Below are positions 1-8,388 of a DNA stretch of 64,000 nucleotides, piece after piece. Source of the DNA: Yeosuana marina (GTDB lineage: Bacteria > Bacteroidota > Bacteroidia > Flavobacteriales > Flavobacteriaceae); assembly GCF_011762485.1 (NCBI RefSeq), contig NZ_JAAKGI010000025.1:293228-357227 (forward strand), written 5' to 3'. Within the stretch, counting starts at the first letter, position 1; each line of letters begins with the position of its first letter. The position numbers were made by a program, and so were the translations under genes. The notes under the pieces were generated by a model that saw only the letters and a program-made list of their open reading frames with translations, searched no databases and was not told the DNA's origin.

Positions 1-51
1 AACCATTTACGAGCTTTTAGCAGAAATCTATCTAAATTTCAAAATCAATAA
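1..51 (+). CDS. Possible C-terminal tail of an upstream gene (partial)
   Basis: The first frame is open from the left edge to a TAA at 49-51 and reads as about 16 residues rich in Arg, Asn, Phe and Ser. It could be the end of a gene that lies mostly outside the window. The fragment is too short to assign to a family, and an open frame of this size can occur by chance. From 52 to about 190 the sequence is AT-rich with no other gene visible. Confidence 0.25.
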   Translation, partial: NHLRAFSRNLSKFQNQ

Positions 52-193
52 TTGTGTAAAAAACTGAAAACCTTACAGTTAAAAATATCTGTTTAACACT
101 ATAATTTTAATCCCTAATTTTTAACCTTTATATAATCTTAATAACTTTTTAAACTGAGTAACAATAGTTGCTCCATACTATTTTTAACTAACA

Positions 194-201
194 TAACTTT
201 G
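194..201 (+). promoter_or_regulatory. Candidate -7 box of the cydAB promoter
   Basis: TAACTTTG matches the Bacteroidota -7 consensus TAnnTTTG exactly and lies 14 bases before the cydA start codon. A TTG at 168-170 is a weak -33 candidate at slightly long spacing. This is the only good match in the 160 bases upstream of cydA. Confidence 0.55.
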
Positions 202-215
202 CAAAAAAAATTATT

Positions 216-1562
216 ATGGATACAGAAATTTTAGCAAGAATACAATTTGCTTTTACAATTGCCTTTCATTATATCTATCCGCCTTTAAGTATTGGTATTG
301 GACTTATCATGGTTATTATGGAAGGCTTATATTTAAAAACAGGAAAAAAAGCCTATGAAGTGCTTACCCGTTTTTGGTTAAAAATATTTGCAATAACATT
401 TGGTATTGGTGTTGCAACTGGAATTATTATGGAATTTGAATTTGGTACCAATTGGGCTGTATATTCAAAATATGTTGGAGATATTTTCGGTAGTGCTTTA
501 GCTGCAGAAGGGTTATTTGCTTTTGGTTTAGAAAGTACTTTTTTAGGTATTTTAATTTTTGGTTGGAATAGAGTGTCTCCTAAAGTTCATTTTATTTCTA
601 CTATAGGCGTATTTTTCGGTTCCATGTTTTCTGCCGTTTGGATTGTAGTTGCTAACAGTTGGCAACAAACTCCTGCAGGCTATCATATTGTTGGTGAAGG
701 TTTAAGTGCCAGAGCCGAAGTTACCGATTTTTGGGCTATGGTTTTTAACCCTTCAAGCGTCGATAGAATTATTCATACATGGCAAGGCGCCTTTTTAGCA
801 GGAGCGTTTTTAGTTTTAAGTGTTCATGCCTATTATATATTAAAAGGAAGATATGTTGAAATCTCTAAAAAGGCTTTTAAAATTGCATTAGCAGTTGCTA
901 CAGTAGTATCGTTTACACAACTACTATCAGGACACAGTTCTGCCGATGGTGTTGCCGTAAACCAACCAGCAAAATTAGCTGCAATGGAAGGCCATTATGA
1001 TAAATCTGCACCAGCCGATTTATATGCTTTTGGTTGGGTAGATGACGAAAATCAAAAAGTCACAGGACTGGGGATTCCCGGAGGCTTATCATTTTTAGTT
1101 CATCAAGATTTTAACGCACCTATTACAGGCTTAAATGCGTTTCCTGAAGATGAAAGACCTGGACAAGTTAATGCGGTTTTTCAATTTTATCATATTATGA
1201 TTTCAATTGGACTATTTTTAATAGCTCTAACCTTTTATGCTAGTTTTTTATGGTGGAGAGGAAAATTATTTGAAACCAAATGGCTTATGAAAATTTTTGC
1301 GTTTTCTGTTATTTTACCTCAAATAGCTAATCAAGTAGGATGGTTTGCTGCCGAAATGGGAAGACAACCTTGGATTGTTTACGGACATTTACGAACTAGT
1401 GAAGGCTTTTCACAAGAAGTTTCATCCAATCAAATTGTGTTTTCATTAGTTCTGTTCACAGTGGTTTATACCCTGTTATTAATTTTATTTCTATATTCTT
1501 TGAATAAGAAAATAAAAAATGGGCCATACGACGAAGCAAAAAATGAATTAGAAATTATTTAA
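216..1562 (+). CDS. cydA: Cytochrome bd ubiquinol/menaquinol oxidase subunit I
   Basis: Subunit I of cytochrome bd, an inner-membrane terminal oxidase that takes electrons from quinol and reduces O2 to water with high affinity. At 448 residues it is shorter than the E. coli protein (about 520), as expected of the short Q-loop class. Visible signatures are the N-terminal haem-ligand His near residue 18 (AFHYIYPP), the acidic LAAEGLFAFGLEST helix, the RIIHTWQG haem-ligand His, the QPAKLAAMEG quinol-loop motif and the family hallmark GWFAAEMGRQPW. The start follows a TAnnTTTG promoter closely. The next gene, cydB, begins 10 bases after the stop, so the two form an operon. Cytochrome bd is known for microaerobic respiration and for tolerance of sulfide and nitric oxide, which fits the SQR-like gene downstream. 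Confidence 0.97.
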   Translation: MDTEILARIQFAFTIAFHYIYPPLSIGIGLIMVIMEGLYLKTGKKAYEVLTRFWLKIFAITFGIGVATGIIMEFEFGTNWAVYSKYVGDIFGSALAAEGLFAFGLESTFLGILIFGWNRVSPKVHFISTIGVFFGSMFSAVWIVVANSWQQTPAGYHIVGEGLSARAEVTDFWAMVFNPSSVDRIIHTWQGAFLAGAFLVLSVHAYYILKGRYVEISKKAFKIALAVATVVSFTQLLSGHSSADGVAVNQPAKLAAMEGHYDKSAPADLYAFGWVDDENQKVTGLGIPGGLSFLVHQDFNAPITGLNAFPEDERPGQVNAVFQFYHIMISIGLFLIALTFYASFLWWRGKLFETKWLMKIFAFSVILPQIANQVGWFAAEMGRQPWIVYGHLRTSEGFSQEVSSNQIVFSLVLFTVVYTLLLILFLYSLNKKIKNGPYDEAKNELEII

Positions 1563-1572
1563 AAAAAAACAA

Positions 1573-2610
1573 ATGGAAACATTTTTAGGTATAGATTATC
1601 CAACACTATGGTATTTAGTTGTAGGATTATTATTTTCAGGCTATGCTATTTTAGAGGGCTTTGACTATGGAGCAGGCGCATGGCATTTATTTTTAAAGAA
1701 AGATTTAAGCAGACGAATAGCCATTAATGCTATTGGGCCTATTTGGGATGCTAACCAAGTATGGCTAATTATTGGAGGTGGCGCTTTATTTGCAGGATTC
1801 CCTGTTATGTATGCTACAATGCTTTCTGCTATGTATATTCCTTTTATGCTATTTTTAATCCTTTTAGTTTTGCGATCTTCCGCCATAAAATTTAGGAGTG
1901 CAGAAGAGATGCTTTGGTGGAGAAAAACATGGGATATAATCTATTTTGTATCAAATACATTAATTGCTTTTTTATTAGGAGTGGTTTTAGGAAATGTTTT
2001 ACAAGGTTTTGAAATTGGTCCAAACTTTACATATCAAGGAGGCATATTCTTTTCCTTTTTAAGTCCGTACGCCATTATGGTTGGATTTACAACCTTATCT
2101 ATTTTTATGACTCAGGGCGCCATTTTCCTATTACTAAAAACGGAAGGTCGCTTATATGCAAGAATAACATTTTTATTAAAAAAAGGAATGATCTTTTTTA
2201 TAATAAGTTTCTCTATAACATCTTTATATACACTAATATTTATTCCTGGTGTAGCCGATAATTTTAAAGAAACTCCTATATTTTTTGTTTTACCAATACT
2301 AGCCTTTTTAGCAGTGGCTAATGTTCCTAGATTAGTATCAAAAAAGAAGTATTCGTACGCACTAGTTTTTTCATCATTAACCATGGCCTTTTTGCTTATG
2401 TTGGTTGCGTTTCAATTATATCCTGTATTGTTACCATCTACAATTCATCCAGAACATAGTGTAACCATTTATAATGCCGCATCCTCACAAAAATCATTGG
2501 GAATCATGTTAACCATAGTACTTATTGGCACACCTTTATTGGCTGGATATTTTATTTTTCTTTACAAAACCTTTTACGGAAAAGTAAAATTAGATGATAC
2601 CAGTTATTAA
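1573..2610 (+). CDS. cydB: Cytochrome bd oxidase subunit II
   Basis: Subunit II of cytochrome bd, a polytopic membrane protein that pairs with CydA and stabilises the haem site. At 345 residues it has the usual length. The N-terminal GYAILEGFDYGAGAWHLF segment is the conserved CydB start, followed by GPIWDANQVWLIIGGGALFAGFP, here spanning roughly residues 55-77. About eight or nine hydrophobic helices can be counted. It is translated from the same transcript as cydA. I do not see a separate cydX-type microprotein after it, nor cydDC in this window. Confidence 0.96.
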   Translation: METFLGIDYPTLWYLVVGLLFSGYAILEGFDYGAGAWHLFLKKDLSRRIAINAIGPIWDANQVWLIIGGGALFAGFPVMYATMLSAMYIPFMLFLILLVLRSSAIKFRSAEEMLWWRKTWDIIYFVSNTLIAFLLGVVLGNVLQGFEIGPNFTYQGGIFFSFLSPYAIMVGFTTLSIFMTQGAIFLLLKTEGRLYARITFLLKKGMIFFIISFSITSLYTLIFIPGVADNFKETPIFFVLPILAFLAVANVPRLVSKKKYSYALVFSSLTMAFLLMLVAFQLYPVLLPSTIHPEHSVTIYNAASSQKSLGIMLTIVLIGTPLLAGYFIFLYKTFYGKVKLDDTSY

Positions 2611-2657
2611 TTTTTTCTTATGTAACAATTGTAACCAGATAACTTATAATATCAGAT

Positions 2658-2665
2658 TACATTTG
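2658..2665 (+). promoter_or_regulatory. Candidate -7 box upstream of the SQR-like gene
   Basis: TACATTTG matches TAnnTTTG exactly and ends 19 bases before the start codon at 2685. It sits in the 74-base gap after cydB, so the flavoprotein gene probably has its own promoter rather than depending only on the cyd transcript. No convincing -33 TTG is seen at the right spacing. Confidence 0.5.
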
Positions 2666-2684
2666 ACGAACTAAACCAATAAAT

Positions 2685-4142
2685 ATGTCAAAAATAGTAG
2701 TTTTAGGAGCTGGAATTTCTGGTCATGTAGCTGCTTCACATCTACGAAGAAAGCTAACTAAAGAACATGAAGTTGTTGTTGTGTCTCCTAATAGTAATTA
2801 TCAATGGATTCCCTCTAATATTTGGGTTGGAATTGGAAGAATGCCATCTAAAAAAATATTATTCCCATTAGCACCATTATATAAAAAGAAAGGTATTGAT
2901 TTTAAACAAGCCAAAGCGGTAACGTTTCATCCAGAAGGAGATCTTGAAGAGAGTAAGCCTTACGTCATGGCTGAATATGTTACTGGAGACAAACAAGGAA
3001 CTCAAGAAAAAGTAACCTATGATTATCTAATTAATGCTACCGGGCCAAAATTAAATTTTGAAGCTACCAATGGATTAAATCCTGGCACAAACAAAACCTA
3101 TTCTGTTTGTACCTACACGCATGCAGAACACGCTTGGGATGGCTTGAATAACGTCATTCAAGAAATGAAACAAGGTAAAAAAGCTAAAATTCTTATTGGA
3201 ACAGGTCATGCAAAAGCGACGTGTCAAGGTGCCGCTTTTGAATATATATTAAATGTTGAACAAGAATTACGCAAACACAAAGTTCGCGATATGGCTGAAA
3301 TTACTTGGATTTCCAATGAATACAAACTAGGTGATTTTGGAATGGATGGTATGCTGATGAGTTATGGATCGATTACCATGAAGTCAAGCGAAATGGTAGA
3401 AATGATTTTTGAGGATAGAGATATTAAATGGATTCTTGGAGCAGGTGTTAATAAAATTGAAGATGGTGTTGCACATTACGAAAATTTAGAAGGAGACAAT
3501 AAATCAGAACCTTTTGATTTCGCTATGTTGATTCCGTCATTTTCTGGTCATGGTTTTAAGGCTTTTGATAAAAACAATCAAGAAATCACGGATAAACTAT
3601 TCAAAGGATTTATGATTGTTGATGCCGACTATACGCCAAGACCTTACGAGGAGTGGACCGTTCAAGATTGGCCAGAAACATATCAAAATCCTAGTTATAA
3701 AAATATTTTTGCACCAGGTATTGCATTTGCACCACCTCATACCATTTCAAAACCAAGAAAAAGCAGAAATGGAACAGATATATTTCCTGCGCCTCCAAGA
3801 ACTGGAATGCCTTCAGGAATAACTGCAAAATTAGTGGCAGATAATATTATTGACTCCGTCAAAAGTGGAAAAGAATCATTAAAACATAAAGGCTCTATGG
3901 GTAATATGGGAGCAGCCTGTATTGCTTCTGCTGGCTATGGTCTGCTAGACGGTAGCGGTATAAGCATTACAACATTTCCTATAATACCTGATTATAAAAA
4001 GTTTTCAAAAACCCAAGGACGCCATTTAGGTAAAACGTTTGGGTCTATAGGACTAGCCGGACATTGGTTAAAACTAGCGTTACATTACGCTTTTATTTAC
4101 AAAGCCAAAATGAAACCCTTCTGGTGGTTGATTCCTGAATAA
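2685..4142 (+). CDS. Sulfide:quinone oxidoreductase-like FAD flavoprotein
   Basis: A 485-residue FAD/NAD(P)-fold oxidoreductase of the sulfide:quinone oxidoreductase (SQR)/NDH-2 group. The N-terminus has the dinucleotide motif VVLGAGISGHVAA (residues 5-17). A second segment, ILIGTGHAKATCQGAAFE, belongs to the SQR core. Three cysteines at about residues 142, 180 and 412 resemble the redox Cys set of SQRs in number and order. The C-terminal part has aromatic and basic residues (KMKPFWWLIPE) that could form the membrane-attaching, quinone-facing end. SQRs oxidise sulfide to polysulfide and reduce quinone. The adjacent sulfide-tolerant cytochrome bd would be a logical partner. The exact SQR type cannot be fixed without alignment, and another membrane flavoprotein activity is possible. 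Confidence 0.8.
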   Translation: MSKIVVLGAGISGHVAASHLRRKLTKEHEVVVVSPNSNYQWIPSNIWVGIGRMPSKKILFPLAPLYKKKGIDFKQAKAVTFHPEGDLEESKPYVMAEYVTGDKQGTQEKVTYDYLINATGPKLNFEATNGLNPGTNKTYSVCTYTHAEHAWDGLNNVIQEMKQGKKAKILIGTGHAKATCQGAAFEYILNVEQELRKHKVRDMAEITWISNEYKLGDFGMDGMLMSYGSITMKSSEMVEMIFEDRDIKWILGAGVNKIEDGVAHYENLEGDNKSEPFDFAMLIPSFSGHGFKAFDKNNQEITDKLFKGFMIVDADYTPRPYEEWTVQDWPETYQNPSYKNIFAPGIAFAPPHTISKPRKSRNGTDIFPAPPRTGMPSGITAKLVADNIIDSVKSGKESLKHKGSMGNMGAACIASAGYGLLDGSGISITTFPIIPDYKKFSKTQGRHLGKTFGSIGLAGHWLKLALHYAFIYKAKMKPFWWLIPE

Positions 4143-4229
4143 AGGAATCAATTTATTTGATTGGATTAAAATTTAAAAGAATTAATTATCAAAAAAGAAA
4201 GTTAATTCAAAAAATAAAAACGAAAAATT

Positions 4230-4364
4230 ATGAGAAGAATTTCACCGATACAACGATTCAAAATGATGAATCCTATAATACAACTCTTTAAATTCTTTAT
4301 TTTAAGTATAAAAGTAATGGTTATTGTTGCCGGCGGACATGGCGGCACAAGAAAAGTTAATTGA
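4230..4364 (+). CDS. 44-residue basic membrane microprotein
   Basis: A short frame with ATG at 4230 and TGA at 4362-4364. The product starts MRRISPIQRFKMMNP, continues with a single hydrophobic stretch of about 18 residues (IIQLFKFFILSIKVMVIVA) and ends in a Gly/His-rich tail (GGHGGTRKVN). The basic N-terminus followed by one helix suggests an inner-membrane protein with the N-terminus inside. It lies 87 bases after the SQR-like gene and directly before a strong terminator, so it is probably the last gene of that transcript. I recognise no named family. The tail could bind a metal or act as a small subunit of the flavoprotein, but this is inference. Confidence 0.6.
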   Translation: MRRISPIQRFKMMNPIIQLFKFFILSIKVMVIVAGGHGGTRKVN

Positions 4365-4405
4365 CCTTCATAATGGTTGATTTTTTTGTTGTTTGGTTTT
4401 TAAAT

Positions 4406-4445
4406 AAAGCAATCTTTAGTAATATAAAGGTTGCTTTACTTTTTT
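4406..4445 (+). terminator. Rho-independent terminator after the SQR/microprotein genes
   Basis: A 12-base-pair stem (4406-4417 with 4426-4437, one G-T wobble) encloses an 8-base loop and is followed by a run of six T at 4440-4445. It closes the transcript that carries the SQR-like gene and the microprotein. Confidence 0.85.
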
Positions 4446-4447
4446 AG

Positions 4448-4484
4448 AAACATCTTTTATCTACTGGGTAAAAGAATGTTTTTA
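4448..4484 (+). terminator. Second hairpin directly behind the terminator
   Basis: AAACATCTTTTA at 4448-4459 pairs with 4469-4481 with one bulged A and is followed by TTTAATAG. The stem is AT-rich and weaker than the preceding hairpin, so it may act as a back-up terminator. The remaining bases to 4596 hold no recognisable gene and no exact TAnnTTTG box for the ATPase gene. Confidence 0.4.
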
Positions 4485-4596
4485 ATAGCTAACAAAAATC
4501 ATGTTTATTTTCCTGTTCAATATCTATATTGTTGCTTTCCACCATCTGATTAAAAAACAAATTTAAAAGAGACTCAAAGCATTCATTATAATAAAA

Positions 4597-6792
4597 ATGA
4601 ACACCCTACATTTAGAAATAAGCGAAATTAAACATACTCGAAATGCTCGAAAAATTGAGCAAATTTTGCATGAGAAAAAGGGTGTTAATCATGTTTCTGT
4701 TTCAAAGCTAGGGATTGTACAATTGGAATGGGATGGGAATGAGACAAATCAATCTGAGATTATTGAATCAATTGAAAAATTAGGTTTAACTACTAACCAG
4801 CCAAAGAATACTAAGAAGCAACTTAGCGAGCAACAAAGTAAACAGATATCTTCCAATCTTCAAATTTTAGGAGAAAACACCGAACTTTATTTTGCAATAC
4901 TTAGTGGTATATTCTGGATATCAGGTGTTATTTTTTCTTTTATGTCTAGCATTCCTGATAATGTTTCTACCATTCTTTATAGTATTGGAGGCGTTTTCGG
5001 AGGTGTTTTCACTTTACTCACTGCGGTTGAAGATTTACTTAAGGGAAAATTTGAAATAGATTTTCTAATGCTCTTTGCTGCAGCTGGCGCCGCCATATTG
5101 GGGAAATGGGGAGAAGCAGCTTTATTACTTTTTTTATTTAGTTTGGGGCATGCCCTAGAGCATTATGCCATGAAGCGAGCAAAGAAATCTATTACAGCTC
5201 TTTCTGATTTAACTCCACCTATGGCTTTGGTCAAGCGCAATGACGAATTAATTGAAGTGCATATTGAACAGCTCAAATTGGGAGATATTATTGTGGTAAA
5301 ACCTAATTCAAAAATTGCTGCAGATGGTGTGGTTACAAAAGGAACAAGTTCCGTGAATCAAGCCTCTATCACTGGAGAAAGTATCCCTGTAGATAAACAT
5401 CCCAACAACAATTGGCAAAATGAAAAAGAAATCAATAAACTTCTTCCAGAACACCGAGTTTTCGCTGGTACTATAAACGGGAATGGTGTATTGGAAATTA
5501 AAGTATTAAAGGAAGCAAAGGATAGTACACTTTCAAGACTTATTACAATGGTAAAAGAAGCCGAGACTCAGAAATCACCAACACAGCATCTTACAGACAA
5601 GTTTGAAAAATATTATGTTCCTTTCGTATTAGTTTTAGTGGTTTTTCTAATATTCAGTTTCCTTGTGATTGACGAAACCTTCCAAAGGAGTTTTTACCGG
5701 GCAATGTCTGTCTTAATAGCTGCATCGCCTTGTGCGTTGGCTATCTCTACTCCAAGTGCGGTATTGGCTGGAATTGCCACTGCAGCCCGTCATGGTGTGT
5801 TAATTAAAGGAGGTCGTCCCTTAGAAGATTTAGGAGGTTTAAAAGCCATAGCTTTTGATAAAACAGGAACACTCACCACAGGAAGACCAACCTTGACTCA
5901 TGCCATTCCGTTTGGAAACACCACCAAATCACAACTATTAAAAATTGCTGTTGCTGTGGAAGCTTTAAGTGACCACCCCCTAGCTGACGCAATAGTTGAA
6001 GGCGGAAAGAAAGAATTAGGTAATATTACAATTCCTAAAGCTGAAAACCTAAAAGCAATAACTGCAAGGGGCATTCAAGCCAATTATAAGGGTAGTTTAG
6101 TTTATATTGGCAATCGAAGACTTTTTGAGGAGTTGACAAATAAAAATATTCCTGAAGAAATAGACTTAAAAATGTCAGAACTCGAATCAGGTGGTCACAC
6201 AGCCATGATTATTTATCAAGACAACAATTACCTAGGTATTGTTTCTGCTATGGATATTGCTCGTCCGGAATCCATTTCTACTCTTGCTACCTTAAAAAAA
6301 ATGGGAATTAAACGTATGATTATGCTAACCGGGGATAATCAAAAAGTAGCTAATGCAATCGCTAAACATATTGGAATTACCGATCCAATGGGTAGTTTAT
6401 TACCCGAAGATAAAGTGAATGCCATAGAACAATTAAAACAACAAGTAGGAAATGTTGCAATGGTTGGAGACGGTGTTAATGATGCTCCTGCCATGGCAAA
6501 AAGCACAGTAGGTATTGCTATGGGTGCAGCAGGATCAGACGTTGCTCTGGAAACAGCAGATATAGCTTTGATGGCGGACAAGCTGAACAATCTTCCATTT
6601 GCAATTGGCTTAAGTAGAAAAGCGAAACAAATCATCAAACAAAACTTAGTAATCAGTTTGGGGATGGTCGCCATTTTGGTTCCAATGACAATTATGGGAA
6701 CCATAGCAATTGGACCAGCAGTAGTAGGTCATGAAGGTTCAACTATACTGGTCGTATTAAATGCCTTAAGGTTGTTAAGATACGAAGTCTAA
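4597..6792 (+). CDS. P1B-4 type heavy-metal ATPase (Co/Fe-class exporter)
   Basis: A 731-residue inner-membrane P-type ATPase that exports a transition metal using ATP. Residues 1-65 form a ferredoxin-like metal-binding-type domain without a CxxC motif. Then come membrane helices, the actuator motif TGESIPVDK (259-267), the metal-site SPC (377-379), the phosphorylation loop DKTGTLTTG (Asp421), the nucleotide-site SDHPLADA, MLTGDNQ and GDGVNDAPAMA. The final helix carries HEGST (His712-Thr716). The pairing of SPC with HEG(G/S)T is the established mark of the P1B-4 subgroup, linked to Co2+ and Fe2+ export, whereas Zn/Cd pumps have CPC with a C-terminal DxG. Automatic annotation as a cadmium pump would therefore probably be wrong. 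The gene appears to be a single transcription unit. Confidence 0.92.
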   Translation: MNTLHLEISEIKHTRNARKIEQILHEKKGVNHVSVSKLGIVQLEWDGNETNQSEIIESIEKLGLTTNQPKNTKKQLSEQQSKQISSNLQILGENTELYFAILSGIFWISGVIFSFMSSIPDNVSTILYSIGGVFGGVFTLLTAVEDLLKGKFEIDFLMLFAAAGAAILGKWGEAALLLFLFSLGHALEHYAMKRAKKSITALSDLTPPMALVKRNDELIEVHIEQLKLGDIIVVKPNSKIAADGVVTKGTSSVNQASITGESIPVDKHPNNNWQNEKEINKLLPEHRVFAGTINGNGVLEIKVLKEAKDSTLSRLITMVKEAETQKSPTQHLTDKFEKYYVPFVLVLVVFLIFSFLVIDETFQRSFYRAMSVLIAASPCALAISTPSAVLAGIATAARHGVLIKGGRPLEDLGGLKAIAFDKTGTLTTGRPTLTHAIPFGNTTKSQLLKIAVAVEALSDHPLADAIVEGGKKELGNITIPKAENLKAITARGIQANYKGSLVYIGNRRLFEELTNKNIPEEIDLKMSELESGGHTAMIIYQDNNYLGIVSAMDIARPESISTLATLKKMGIKRMIMLTGDNQKVANAIAKHIGITDPMGSLLPEDKVNAIEQLKQQVGNVAMVGDGVNDAPAMAKSTVGIAMGAAGSDVALETADIALMADKLNNLPFAIGLSRKAKQIIKQNLVISLGMVAILVPMTIMGTIAIGPAVVGHEGSTILVVLNALRLLRYEV

Positions 6793-6952
6793 GTTTTTGA
6801 ATTATCAAAAGATTTAGACTATTACGAATACTATAAATACAACATCATTATATAAACGGTGCAGTTTCCCTTACACTTAACGTTATACCTACAATGCATT
6901 ATTTCTAGAACACTCGGTAACAAAGGTTACTAAAAAACTGTATAAACACCTA

Positions 6953-6960
6953 TACATTTG
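6953..6960 (+). promoter_or_regulatory. Candidate -7 box of the RND efflux operon
   Basis: TACATTTG matches TAnnTTTG and lies 22 bases before the ATG of the TolC-type gene. The 190 bases between the ATPase and this operon hold no gene. Confidence 0.55.
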
Positions 6961-6982
6961 CACTGTTAAATAAATTTAATCT

Positions 6983-8296
6983 ATGAAAAATACTTTAAGC
7001 ATATTAACCTTTAGTTTTTTAAGCTTTGTTTCGTTACTGAACGCACAAAATATTGTGCCAATATCTAAAACAGAGGTATTAAACAAGGTTAAAGAAAATA
7101 ACCAGACTATTAAAATCTCAGAAGAAGATTTTAACGAGGCAAAAGCTGATTTTAGACAAACTAATGCCATTTTTTTACCAAACATTGCTATTTCTTACAC
7201 AGGAATTTCAACGACTAATCCATTAATGGCATTTGGGTCTAAATTAAATCAGGAGATATTAACTGCCAATGATTTTAATCCTGCCTTGTTGAATGATCCA
7301 AATCAGACTCAAAATTTTTCAACACGCATTGAAATTAAGCAACCACTTATCAATGTCGATGGTTTTTATCAGCGTAAAGCTGCTAAAACCAAAATGGAAG
7401 CTATGAGTTTAAAAACTGAAAGAACCAATGACTATTTGGTATTTGAAGTTGATAAGGCTTACATGCAATTGCAGTTAGCTTATAAAGCCTTAGGTGTTAT
7501 TGAAACCGCCCTTAAAGCAGCAGAATCTAATAAACAATTAGCCGAAAACAGTTTTAAACAAGGCTATCTACAAAAAGCCGATGTGTTAGCTGTAGATGTA
7601 AGAGTTACCGAAGTAAAGAATCAACTACAAATGGCTAAAAGCAATGTTGAAAACGCATCAAACTACGTATCATTTTTAATGAACGACCATAGTAATACCA
7701 TATTAAAACCATCAGATAGTTTAACCATTAACAAACTTGATTTAATAACTGCGTCACAAGTTTCTGAGGATCGTTCAGATATTAAAGCGATGCAATTGGC
7801 TTCTAATGCTTATGAAAGCATGAATAAAGCAGATAAAATGACCTTTCTCCCTACGTTGAATGCCTTTGGTAGTTACGAGCTATATGACGATCAAGTATTT
7901 CAAGGTGATGCTAACGGTTATTTAGTTGGCGCACAATTAAGCTGGACTATTTTAGATGGTACCAAACGTTTTGGAAAAGCTCAAAAAAGTAAAGCTGAGT
8001 ATGAAAAATCAAAACTGCAATACGAGCAATACGTATCGCAAAGTCAGTTAGAACTCAATAAAGCTAAACGAATGTTTATTGATGCCGAAAACAAATTAAA
8101 GCTTTCTAAACTTGCTATGGAACAATCTCATGAGTCTTTAAGAATGAGAACCAATCGCTTTGAAGAAGGTTTAGAAAAAACATCCGATTTATTGATAGCC
8201 GAAACACAATTTGCACAAAAACAATTAGAATATTATCAAACTATTTTTGAATATAACTATGCACAAGCATACTTACAATTTTTAACTAAAGCTTAA
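6983..8296 (+). CDS. TolC-family outer membrane efflux channel
   Basis: A 437-residue outer membrane channel subunit of a tripartite efflux pump. Residues 1-21 form a Sec signal peptide ending in LLNA-Q. The rest is mostly long amphipathic helices rich in Ala, Gln, Lys and Asn with the two-fold repeat typical of the outer-membrane efflux protein family. The second repeat begins near SDIKAMQLASNAYESMNKA. Length is normal for TolC homologues in Bacteroidota. It is the first gene of the set with the adaptor and RND pump that follow. A 92-base gap containing a small palindromic repeat separates it from the adaptor gene. Confidence 0.93.
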   Translation: MKNTLSILTFSFLSFVSLLNAQNIVPISKTEVLNKVKENNQTIKISEEDFNEAKADFRQTNAIFLPNIAISYTGISTTNPLMAFGSKLNQEILTANDFNPALLNDPNQTQNFSTRIEIKQPLINVDGFYQRKAAKTKMEAMSLKTERTNDYLVFEVDKAYMQLQLAYKALGVIETALKAAESNKQLAENSFKQGYLQKADVLAVDVRVTEVKNQLQMAKSNVENASNYVSFLMNDHSNTILKPSDSLTINKLDLITASQVSEDRSDIKAMQLASNAYESMNKADKMTFLPTLNAFGSYELYDDQVFQGDANGYLVGAQLSWTILDGTKRFGKAQKSKAEYEKSKLQYEQYVSQSQLELNKAKRMFIDAENKLKLSKLAMEQSHESLRMRTNRFEEGLEKTSDLLIAETQFAQKQLEYYQTIFEYNYAQAYLQFLTKA

Positions 8297-8329
8297 AAAA
8301 CTCTCGACTATGCTTGAGGAGACCAAAAA

Positions 8330-8355
8330 TGTCAGGTCGAGCGCAGTCAAGACCT
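8330..8355 (+). repeat. Dispersed palindromic repeat-like element
   Basis: Between the channel and adaptor genes lies a GC-richer stretch in which AGGTC at 8334-8338 faces GACCT at 8351-8355 around a core containing GAGCGCAGTCAA. A related half-unit (CTCGACTATGCTTGAG) precedes it at about 8302-8317. Short repeats with a TCGAGCGCAGTC core occur in intergenic regions of many flavobacteria, as I recall, but only this copy pair is visible here. It may form an mRNA hairpin between the two cistrons. Confidence 0.45.
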
Positions 8356-8388
8356 AAATAAAACTAAAAAAACATAAAATTAATATAG

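Noticed and set aside
4597..6792. Cadmium/zinc ATPase (CadA/ZntA)
   Set aside because: The membrane motif is SPC with a C-terminal HEGST, not CPC with DxG.
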